Source of the DNA: Isohypsibius dastychi
Taxonomy: Eukaryota; Tardigrada; Eutardigrada; Parachela; Isohypsibiidae
Length of the DNA: 11,761 nt
Direction of reading: 5' to 3'
Assembly (NCBI GenBank): GCA_034696485.1
Contig: JAQIWT010001238.1
Coordinates: 1-11,761 of the forward strand
Each line of letters begins with the position of its first letter. Position 1 is the stretch's first letter. The translations under genes were made by a program, and so were the position numbers. Below are positions 1 to 7,459 of the stretch, in pieces. Under the pieces are notes generated by a model that saw only the letters and a program-made list of their open reading frames with translations, did no database searches and was not told the DNA's origin.

Positions 1-85
1 CGTGTTTGCCGGTGAAGGGTTTCCGCGTTCGGAAGCAGCGGACCAAACAACAGAAACCCCCAGACAAACCCCCAAAAGGAAGACA

Positions 86-364
86 TCACGGCAACTTCTT
101 CACGCCGACGTTCCGGATGTACCCGCGATAGGCTTGACTTTTCCAGCGGCCTGCAGACTGGATAGCGGAATCGGGAACACCACGCAGTGCAGCTGAAGTT
201 GCAGCTCCAATGCGAAAACTATGTGTGCTATAACGTCGACGGTGTGGGACTCCCTTGAGGAATTTGCGGAGGTTGTTGTGGAAGGTGTTGCGGGTTAGAA
301 ATTTCCCGGAGGCGAACGTGAAAATTGGTTGAAGAAGAAAAGAAAGAAAGAAAGTGCTCAACAA
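86..364 (-). pseudogene. C-terminal fragment of a tyrosine recombinase (DIRS/Ngaro/Crypton-like)
   Basis: The minus-strand frame encodes 92 residues ending at a TGA near position 86. From about residue 13 it looks like the catalytic C-terminal part of a tyrosine recombinase of the kind carried by eukaryotic DIRS/Ngaro or Crypton elements. Visible are HSFRIGAAT (His48 and Arg51 of the HxxR box), GRW (Trp74 at the second His/Trp position) and AYRGYIR, where Tyr82 is the probable nucleophile. Such enzymes cut and rejoin DNA through a 3'-phosphotyrosine. The N-terminal core-binding domain and the first catalytic Arg are missing. Similarity stops where residues 1-12 run into the purine-rich GAAA repeat at 333-355, so the ATG is unlikely to be a real start. 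No companion reverse transcriptase or gag lies in the window, but the element could continue past the left edge. Family-level call is fairly sure; the exact element class is not. Confidence 0.7.
333..355. repeat. Purine-rich (GAAA)n simple repeat
   Basis: A short run of AAGAAAAGAAAGAAAGAAAG forms the boundary where recognisable recombinase coding sequence ends. It may mark a deletion or slippage point in the old element. Confidence 0.6.
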
Positions 365-382
365 ACAGTGAACCGCGCACCC

Positions 383-389
383 TTATATA
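383..389 (-). promoter_or_regulatory. TATA-box-like motif
   Basis: Read on the minus strand this is TATATAAGGG in otherwise GC-rich sequence, just upstream of the recombinase fragment. It sits only about 20 nt from that ORF's ATG, too close for a normal start site about 30 nt downstream. It may be a leftover element promoter or chance. Confidence 0.2.
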
Positions 390-440
390 CATACGCTCAA
401 ACTAGGAAAGATCCCCTGTAGACAGCGTGAAACAGAGGGC

Positions 441-454
441 GCTGAAGCGCCAAA
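441..454. repeat. Short perfect hairpin GGCGCT-GA-AGCGCC
   Basis: Six-base stems flank a two-base loop between the recombinase fragment and the G-rich repeat. No function is evident. Confidence 0.35.
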
Positions 455-648
455 CGAGAAACTACGGCTCACAAAATTTACAACATATACAGAACAGAAC
501 AGAAAACTCGGGCTCATAATTAATCCCAATTGACTCTCGTCAATTCACACATCCACATTGTGACATTGCTGCTATTGCTTGAACACCTTTCGTGAAGAAA
601 TGTGGAGGGCCGGTACAGCTGGACTAGGTTATGAGGCACCTGGCCAAA

Positions 649-767
649 GGTGGGCCGTGGGTGGGCCATGGGTGGGCTTGTGTGGATGGCCCACCGAAAT
701 TGCTGGTGATGTGTGGGCCGTGGGTGGGTTAATTGGTGGGTCGGTCGGTTGGGTGGTTGGGTGGGCG
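649..767. repeat. G-rich degenerate repeat with possible G-quadruplex
   Basis: Two adjacent 11-base units, GGTGGGCCGTG and GGTGGGCCATG, begin the tract, and further GTGGGCCGTGGGTGGG-like units follow. It ends in GGGTGGTTGGGTGGG (about 750-764), a strong plus-strand G-quadruplex candidate. Long frames open on both strands here are low-complexity (Gly/Trp/Val on one, Pro/Thr/His on the other) and are not genes. The tract may pair with the C-rich segment at 1184-1242 as arms of an old inverted repeat. Confidence 0.5.
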
Positions 768-779
768 TTAAAATGTTAA

Positions 780-1183
780 TTCTTCTGGAATAAACGTGAC
801 ATGCATCATTCATTTCTGGATTTCGCTTAACAAAGTAATTGGGAGTCTGGAACAAAAAGAAAACCAGCCACGGTACCACAGACTAAAACCACGCACCGTA
901 GCTTTGTCTACCAACGTCATGGTTTTCTCCGAGTGACTTTTTTTTAGCATAAAAAGAGAATTGCATTTCGATGTGCATTGCCAGCGAAAAAGACCCTTAC
1001 ATACGACTTTACAGAAGGTACATGAGAATCAAACGGATCTGCGATTAATGGCGCTGAAAGTCAATGCATAACGGAAGTGCCTTACAAGATATGCCCTCGC
1101 GTAAAATCTGGAAACGAACATCAATCTTCTATGTAACTCAAGCATGGACCTCACATCGAGTTAGTGTCGTAATTTCTCTCACC
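780..1183. other. Intergenic stretch with no recognised gene
   Basis: About 400 bases between the G-rich and C-rich tracts. Reading frames are short and unlike known families, and I see no RNA gene. A weak likeness at about 1034-1066 to the end of receptor exon 4 (GGAT, TGCG and TGGCGCTG in the same order) is too short to call. Confidence 0.4.
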
Positions 1184-1242
1184 TACCCGCCCAACCGTCA
1201 CAGCCCACCTCGACCTCCCAGCCACTCCCACCCACACACTCG
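1184..1242. repeat. C-rich tract, possible inverted partner of the 649-767 repeat
   Basis: The plus strand is rich in CCCACC/CCTCCC. Its reverse complement is G-rich, and its flank (ATAACCTGGCACTTTGCAAAAG read on the minus strand, near 1242-1269) resembles the left flank of the first tract (GTTATGAGGCACCTGGCCAAAG, shown as separate blocks of similarity, near 628-650). The likeness is imperfect and seen by eye. Confidence 0.3.
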
Positions 1243-1325
1243 ACTCACTTTTGCAAAGTGCCAGGTTATGACATGTAGACTGACCCTAGTTCGGGTATTT
1301 GACTCCAAGCAAATTATCAGCTTTG

Positions 1326-1337
1326 CCCCCCCCCCCA
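1326..1337. repeat. Poly-C run upstream of the relic receptor exons
   Basis: An unbroken run of about 12 C's lies some 80 bases before the relic of exon 5 at 1418. Gene B has a similar C run (8939-8952) about 77 bases before its exon 5, so the two runs may be homologous intron sequence. Confidence 0.5.
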
Positions 1338-1417
1338 CCTCATCGCCACTTGAGGACTGACGCCAGTTTGGTAGACTGTACTTTGATCATGCTAGCCACT
1401 TCTTTTTTTTGCCGCAA

Positions 1418-1560
1418 TCGTACTAATCACGTTAGAAAACAAAAACAATGCTAGGCTGTTTGCTGTGAGTTGATTTCAACACACCTACGCTAGCTTTTTA
1501 GCGCGAAATATTTTTAGATTGCATTGACGAGACTTGGGATGACACATGGTGGCCATGTAG
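1418..1560 (+). pseudogene. Relic of a third receptor copy (exons 5 and 6)
   Basis: Two short stretches match exons 5 and 6 of receptor genes A and B. 1418-1464 reads IVLITLENKNNARLFA (counting a borrowed first base) and ends exactly at a GTGAGT donor, where A has GTAGGT and B has GTGGGT. After a 53-nt intron with a TTTTTAG acceptor, 1518-1556 reads IALTRLGMTHGGH, against IAMTRLGIADGSH in A and IALTRLGMAGGSH in B. The acceptor before exon 5 reads CCGCAA instead of CAG, so its AG is lost, and a TGA follows directly at the position of exon 7. No other receptor exons are found nearby. It is therefore a decayed fragment, closer to B than to A, showing that the family once had at least three members in tandem or that a piece was copied separately. 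Confidence 0.75.
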
Positions 1561-1676
1561 GTAGCAATATTCACAGTGCATTAAATGATCGGAAACAGGG
1601 TCGTTTTTCTGTTGCTTAAACGTGATCTCGTGCAGCTCTGAAGGTACTGCTGTTCCTGGTCTAAGGGGCAGTCGCA

Positions 1677-1684
1677 TGACGTCA
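1677..1684. promoter_or_regulatory. Perfect CRE palindrome TGACGTCA
   Basis: This is the full consensus for CREB/ATF bZIP proteins. It lies about 840 bases before the start codon of gene A. Distance and lack of conservation before gene B make a regulatory role only a possibility. Confidence 0.25.
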
Positions 1685-2334
1685 CGAACTCATTTAACTG
1701 GATGCTATATGTCCCAGTAAAAACTAACAACTTCACTTCACCGAAACTGAAACTTTAAGAGACAAGGGGTATTTGGAAGCCTCTCAAAAACGAAAACGTG
1801 CTCAAGTTAACGTGATGGCTCGCGAGGCCAACCGAAACGAGAATAAACACTAGTAAAACATTTCATCGTATCACTCGAAATTTGTTGCCTTGTTCATGTG
1901 ATCAATGGTAGGACCTCTTTGAAATGTCGAGGTAAAGGCAATGAAAACATTTTTTGCGATGGATTTCTACACATTGTACGCATTGTACGATTTGTATGCA
2001 TTATACTCAGTTAGGACAGATTCAAACCAGACTGAAAAACACACCCGATGGTCGACTATAATGACCACGTGAGCTGACTTGGTTTCTCTCGGGTATCGCA
2101 TCCACCAAAAACGTTTCACGCCAGCCCTCACGTCATTGCTTCGGCGTTTGGGCTCCAACTCCAACCAATGTTTTTGCTCTGAAGCTTTTGAGCACGCAAC
2201 CTCGCATTGACAGCTCGGCATTGTGACCCGGCTGCACCGCCTTGTGATAGCATCTAAACGCACCCTGTTATTCGATTTCTTTAAAGACGAAACCACTCTA
2301 ATCCAACGACAACAAAAACCCCAGGAACAATTGA
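1685..2334. other. Intergenic region upstream of gene A; unassigned minus-strand ORF
   Basis: No recognisable gene. A minus-strand frame of 109 residues (2296 to 1967) is open, with a basic, Cys-containing middle that I cannot assign to any family. It has no conserved counterpart before gene B, so it may be a piece of a dispersed repeat rather than a gene. TGTACGCATTGTACGATT near 1976-1993 is a small local repeat. Confidence 0.3.
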
Positions 2335-2515
2335 GATTCTAGTGACAAAAAGATACATATTTAGTCCAACATCCTGCGCAACTGCCAAACCTCCACGCCA
2401 CTTCAGGCTAAAAAATCATGGATCAATAAGAGATCAGACACTAAGATGTTACCCGAAGAGCTGTTTGTACTTCATTTCTTCTCTTGTCTACGTGGAATTC
2501 GCGACCGACGACAAA
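2335..2515 (+). promoter_or_regulatory. 5' flank/leader of gene A, shared with gene B
   Basis: This stretch is alignable with 7258-7459 before gene B; for example CAACTGCCAAACCTCCACGC matches GGCTGCCGAACCTCCGCATT and ATCAATAAGAGATCA matches ATCAACAAGAGATCA. Similarity fades upstream of about 2335 and 7258, marking the left end of the duplicated unit. It probably holds the core promoter and 5' leader. An in-frame upstream ATG near 2342 is absent from B, so the ATG at 2516 is preferred as the start. Confidence 0.5.
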
Positions 2516-5500
2516 ATGTCCCCTTATTTTCGACAAACTGCCATATTTCTTGTCATTTTACGGTGTTACCAAACACTCGATCTGCACATCATAATCGTGG
2601 CAGTTGGCGAAAATCCAGCTTATGGATATCAGCAGCAAAGTTCGGCGGTCGAGGCGGCAGTTCGCCATGTTTCATCCGAACTCAAAGGTCACTTGTTCGA
2701 AACGATCACACTTCATCGTATTATTCGTCCTGGACGCATAAATTGCGAAGAAGCAACGGCGATGCAATGGAATATTACCGCTGAGACCGGATTTCTCATC
2801 GATCATTTGAGTGGATTGAAAGTCCTCTTCAGTGCAGGTAACATGTTTGACAAATTTGAGTTACAACCATTCAATGTATCCTGGTACCTACAAATCGCAC
2901 GTTACAGCTTTTGTATGGTATTTGTTTCAGGGTGTAGTCCAGAAGTACAGAACCTCGGAGATTTTGCACGAGGTAGACTATCTGTACTTGACGTGTTTTT
3001 GTTTCATCTGGCAGTCATTGTTCGCAGAATGGGGTGTTCTTCTGTTGGCGAGGTACGAAGTCTCAATCATTTCAAATGGCGAGAGAAAACTTTGAAAGTA
3101 CGTGTGAATAAAGCATTGCAGGTGACCGATCTTTGACTGATCGGCAACGTTTTCCGACGCTCATTTCGTTTTGCCCGAGTGATTTCATTGTCTTATCAGC
3201 TTCTGTGGAAGCATTACTAAAAAAACACCAATGGAAGAAGATTAATCTCTTTCATGATAAGCTGAGCAATCAACCCGCCATGACTACTTTCACCGTTGCA
3301 ACTTACCGTGGACTTATCCGGAAGCTTGAAAAGAGTCCGGGGGAATATGAAATGAATATCGTTCCGTTTGATTCTGCAACGTGGAAGAGCGGGAACTCAA
3401 GTGATGCTGAGAGAATTCTCAGCAAAGCTGCTTTTCACAGTAACAGTAAGATTGATCGTTTCGTTAAAAAGCCGGCGAGTAGCCCATTGGGAACGATGAT
3501 GTTGTCCCATCAACCTTACTGTACTGTCAAAACGCAAAGCGGATAACATCCCAAAACATCTGAATTTTATATCGAAACCAAAGCTCAGCCTTATTAAGTG
3601 TATGCTTTTCTCCGCTTTACACTTAATGTCAGGCACTCAGGCTAGCTGTCTATATACCGTGCATTGAACAGCACAGGTAACCGGATGATTGGTTATTATT
3701 CAATCAAGGAATTATATTTCGATGTGTTCGGCACGTGCCGATAATTTCAAATAGAACAGTCTGTACTCAGTGAGAGAGAGGAACCTCTCACTATGCTGTT
3801 CTTCAGTATTTTCGAGTTGAGTACCCTCGCTGCTGTTTTCTCGAAACTCGAACAGAAAGGGCAATTACTCGGGGGGAGGGGGGGGGGGTGAGCACTTAAA
3901 CTACAGAAGTCTTGGAGAGACTTGAATCTGGTGTGAGAAGCTAAACTAAATTTGATAGCATTTATGCTAAACCACAATCGTTCGGAATCTGACCCCACCT
4001 AACTCAGCACATATTCCCCGTAAAGGATGTTATTAATTTCCGCTGGCCGCATACAGTTTTTAACTCAGATGTACCGTTGCAAAGAATCCAGAGTGAAAAT
4101 CATTCAGAAATTCAACCTTATTTCTGATTCTCGGTTGGAAGTCACTGTACAGAACTCTTTATGATTTACATGGTAAAAACCACCAGAACGATGATTTGAA
4201 TCTTATACGGCTAAGGTAACAGAAAAATAAAACTAATTTAGATTGGAAGTCACCTGGCGCCATTACTGTAGATTGAATGTCAATCAAGCTTCGTTTCAAT
4301 CTTAGACGTTATAGTACCTGCGAGCGTCTGAAACCAGAGAATCATAACATCAGATCTGTCTTTGCAGTAGTCTTGCTCATCACGCGTGGCAACATTGTCA
4401 GACAATTTGCTGTAGGTTGATTGTACCACTCCATGCTGGTCATCTATAAGATCCTCTTTCAGATCGCAATGACCAGACTTGGGATAGCCGATGGTAGCCA
4501 TGTACGCGTACACGTTTTCAGTGCGTTGACCGAACTAAAAGATGGCTTGTTTTTTTATGCTTCAAGGTGATAATTGCCCCGCAGCCAACGCGTGTACCAA
4601 CCACTGGAAACATGACCTGGGAATATTTCGATGATGATGATGAGGTATGGCTCTCTTATCAGCATGACCAGACTTCCGTATCGTCTCAGATTCGCTTTTC
4701 GGAATGAAACAGCTAGCTTTTACTGGATACCGATCTGTTATTCTCGTGAGCAACCCAAATCCGAGATGGAACAGTTCCATTCTCGACGAAATGAAGGAAA
4801 TTGCTCTTCAGCAATTCGGATATTCCGGGATGAAAGGAAATGAAGTAAGACAGTCAGTTCCGGCGATTCTTTATAATGAGTTTCGAATGTGATGCATTGC
4901 AGATGAATGACCTCTCAATGGCTGCTTACGAAGCGATCATTGTGTTGGCTAAGGTCAGTGGAACAAACTGATTTGTTTCTTAACAGTTCTCATACTGTAA
5001 TATGCTAACAGGTTCTGCGAGAAAATGATGGGGGTGTGTTGAAAAACATGACTCGAATGAGCGGGGAGTCTATTGCACGGAAGTTTCTTGGACGAACTTT
5101 CAAATTACCAAGTAGACGCGTTTATATTCCTTCTACTGGTAAAGAGTTTTTTAAAAATCCCAGATTCGGCAAGCGCATCAGAATTTCTTTTTTTCTGGCA
5201 GGTGTCAGAAACAACGATGCTGTGTTCGTTCGATTGAACGTAACCAGCTCCAAGCTAGAGGTAGTTCGATTGACCCTCATCAATACTGAAACCTGAATGG
5301 TTTCATTTTGAATCTTCCCAAACGTAGACTGCATGGAGGTATTCCGCACTTCGCCAGCAGTTGAAAGAAATGTCCTCTCTGGCATCTCACTGGAAATCAC
5401 CAAACGGACCGCCTTCTGATGTACCGACGTGTAGCATGTTAAATCAGTGCGATGCGGGTATGACGAATTGCTACAGATTTCATGATCAGTTCTACGTACA

Positions 5501-5781
5501 TCCATGCTTTTGTGAACAATAAAAAATCTGAATGATATTACTGCTTAACTAAAAGGTACCCGCTATTGCAGTGTCCACATCCACGAGAGACGCAGGATTA
5601 GCGACGGGAGTACTGCTTCTGACCGTCATGGCCACGATTATGTTCTGGCGAAAGTGAATAAGCAATGAGTGACTTTGTCTTTGTCTCAATGCAATCCCCT
5701 TTTAGGATGAAACGGGAAGAATCTATTTGGTGGGAGCTCGAGAGCCGCAACATCAGCAGAGTTGTGCATACCGACCGCTAA
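2516..5781 (+). CDS. Receptor gene A: ANF-receptor ectodomain, one TM, short tail (NPR-C-like)
   Basis: Predicted single-pass receptor of about 506 residues in 14 exons: 2516-2837, 2931-2972, 3028-3052, 3114-3445, 4368-4411, 4463-4501, 4585-4644, 4713-4844, 4903-4953, 5012-5138, 5202-5260, 5328-5457, 5572-5653, 5706-5781. All junctions keep frame. The start MSPYF gives a hydrophobic signal peptide and is shared with gene B. The ectodomain follows the natriuretic-peptide-receptor/receptor-cyclase order: GENPAYGYQQQ near the N-terminus, CEEAT and GCSPE (likely first disulfide), DRQRFPTL, the strand ITRGNIVRQF, LGIADG, EYFDDDDE, SNPNPRWN, AAYEAIIVLA, GRTF.LPSR, GVRNNDAVFVRLN, then a membrane-proximal CSMLNQC pair. 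A hydrophobic span (about 462-480) precedes a tail of about 26 residues containing ESIWWELE and ending at TAA. Kinase-homology and cyclase domains are absent. It probably binds a secreted ligand at the cell surface. The weakest points are the exon 3/4 acceptor and the exon 6/7 boundary. Confidence 0.75.
3446..4367 (+). other. Large intron 4 of gene A
   Basis: At 922 nt this is by far the longest intron of the gene. It runs from a GTAAGA donor to a TTTGCAG acceptor. It contains a G-rich run (about 3871-3890) and no coding sequence I recognise; the frames open through it on either strand look accidental. After the first 100 or so bases it aligns poorly with intron 4 of gene B. Confidence 0.6.
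3871..3890. repeat. Poly-G run in intron 4 of gene A
   Basis: Nearly pure G on the plus strand, interrupted by one A. Gene B and the relic copy have C runs on the plus strand of their matching introns. Confidence 0.6.
5518..5523 (+). promoter_or_regulatory. AATAAA inside intron 12 of gene A, overlapping an in-frame stop
   Basis: If intron 12 is not removed, the frame runs from exon 12 for about 20 codons to a TAA that overlaps this AATAAA. Use of the signal would give a secreted ectodomain without the membrane span. This is possible but unproven. Confidence 0.3.
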
Positions 5782-5919
5782 TCGGGCGGAGGTGGTGTTC
5801 CTGTGGCTTACGACTATCTTTTTAGTAACACATAAAAACTTATTCTACTTATCTCAGGATAAATGATGACTACACTCAAAAAGACCTATATATACCTGTA
5901 GTGAAATCGTAAAAATATG
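5782..5919. other. 3' flank of gene A
   Basis: Similarity to the downstream side of gene B ends within about 15 bases of the stop. No AATAAA follows closely; CATAAA at 5831-5836, about 50 bases after the stop, is a possible weaker poly(A) signal. No kinase-like or cyclase-like exon is seen. Confidence 0.35.
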
Positions 5920-6225
5920 CAGGTAGTTAGACTGAATAGAGCGTACTTTGGAGCATAGTTTGATATTTTTTGCAATGGCGGAATGCATATCCATGAGGAG
6001 GTTTGATTTTTGAAAAACTCGCTTTTTTGGAGCCGACATGCACGAGCGCCATCACAGCTCAAAGTTCATTGCCTGCTTCCTTTATTCGTGAATTCAAAAC
6101 TGCGTTTCGGCTTTAGAAAAGTGACTTTTTTGAAAAAGCATACAATGGATATGCTCGCCGCCATTACAAAAATTATCGAACTGTGCTCTGACGTACGCTC
6201 TATTTGATCTGACCAGCTGCACATT
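5920..6225. repeat. Long imperfect inverted repeat (fold-back element or MITE relic)
   Basis: The left arm (about 5920-6037), read on the minus strand, matches the right arm (about 6108-6225), read on the plus strand. The best block is near 5928-5995 and 6144-6212, with about 80% identity; it holds ATGGATATGC, GCCATT and GTACGCTCTATT in both arms. About 70 bases separate the arms. The frames open in both arms are a by-product of this symmetry. It could fold as a long hairpin. No transposase or clear target-site duplication is visible. Confidence 0.6.
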
Positions 6226-6229
6226 TATA

Positions 6230-6740
6230 TCTAGATATTTGTATGAGGAATCCGTAATTATAGTTAGTTTAGCAACTTTCTCGCTGTAATCGAAGAAGCG
6301 GCTTTTTCTGGTCTGATTCTGAAGACGTGATTCTGCAACGCTCATTCATAACTCGGGTGATACTGATTCTCTGATTCTCGATACGATTCATGTAGAATGT
6401 TCTCGAACAAAGCAAGGACCTGGAAAGAAATCAAATTCATAGATGAAATATATTCAGCCGACTTTTGAAGGAATTACAGCAGACATTCGGGCTCAGGTTG
6501 GACGTGATATAGTAACACCAAACAGAAAGATCAATCACTTAAAATATTTCGCTCAGGAAAGCAGAACTGAATCCACGGCATCAGTATTTCGTGTTTACAT
6601 GGTTTACTTGTTGAATCTGAGCACCAGAAGGTGCTGGCGTTATAGAGTCATGTGGGATTCGATTCAGTCCGACCCGCCGCGTTGATGACCTTCTATTCTA
6701 CCACAACCTGTAAGAGTAAATCCTTTCAAGGCCCGTACCA
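6230..6740. other. Intergenic stretch with no recognised gene
   Basis: Short open frames on both strands have no recognisable motifs. Repeated GATTCT words occur near 6313-6385. No receptor exons and no RNA genes were found. Confidence 0.4.
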
Positions 6741-6985
6741 GGTCGATTTCGTCGTATACGCCATACGCTATATATACGCTATGCCACATCACGTGCGATA
6801 CGATATCAAATCGATGCATACAATACGATACAGTGGTTCGGTTTTTGTGAGTGGACAGGATTTCTGTTCCGTGCAAGCTAGATTTAACCTACGTTGACAT
6901 ATAACGAATTACCATTAGCTATCACCAAAGATATATCGCATTATATCCTCAATATCAAGTCGATATCATAATTAAGGTTTCAATC
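6741..6985. repeat. AT-rich, low-complexity stretch rich in ATACG/CGATA words
   Basis: Words such as ATACGCTAT (twice within 22 bases near 6767-6788), ACGATATCAAATCGAT and CAATACGATAC recur. This looks like a decayed simple repeat; no gene is seen. Confidence 0.35.
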
Positions 6986-7459
6986 AGACGATGCTGGATC
7001 GGGAGCACTGGAGGACATCTAGGTAGCTAGTACTCCTGGCTGGATCGATGACCGCTACCTGTCGTGTCAAAATCATATTTGTTATATTGCACGCGCTCGA
7101 ACCGGCGCTCTTTGTACCCCAGGCTTTGTTCTGGTTTCTATCGGTCTAAAAGCCACATTCAGAAGGAAACCACGCGTCTTCAATTCAACATTGCGCTCGC
7201 AACGGAATCTTAAAATGTCAAATCGTATTTTCTTGATTTCCCACAATGTGTGTCGAAGATCCAAGCGACAAAAGAGCTTCTCTATGGATCATTAAACGCA
7301 TGTCAATTACAACATCCCATGCGGCTGCCGAACCTCCGCATTTCATCAGGCTGGGAATAATACATAGATCAACAAGAGATCACACAGAAACGTCTTGTCT
7401 TAAAGGCTTAGCCAAGTTCGTTTCTTTTAGCTTCTGCATCAAATCCGCAACCATCGAAA
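6986..7459 (+). promoter_or_regulatory. Upstream region of gene B; 7258-7459 matches the flank of gene A
   Basis: The right-hand 200 bases align with 2335-2515 and probably carry the 5' leader and promoter. The left part is unique and holds no recognised gene. Confidence 0.45.

Noticed and set aside
520-879. Open frames on both strands over the G-rich repeat
   Set aside because: Low-complexity composition explained by the repeat; no domain or codon evidence.
1034-1066. Possible relic of exon 4 of the third receptor copy
   Set aside because: Only about 25 scattered matching bases; no frame and no flanking similarity.
2342-2515. Upstream in-frame extension of gene A exon 1 from an earlier ATG
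   Set aside because: The extension is not open or conserved before gene B, while the ATG at 2516 gives a signal peptide in both genes.
4280-4513. Minus-strand ORF of 77 residues
   Set aside because: Antisense of receptor exons 5 and 6 of gene A and not conserved as protein in gene B.
5854-6345. Small open frames on both strands sharing a similar peptide
   Set aside because: They come from the two arms of the inverted repeat; no start context, domain or splice support.
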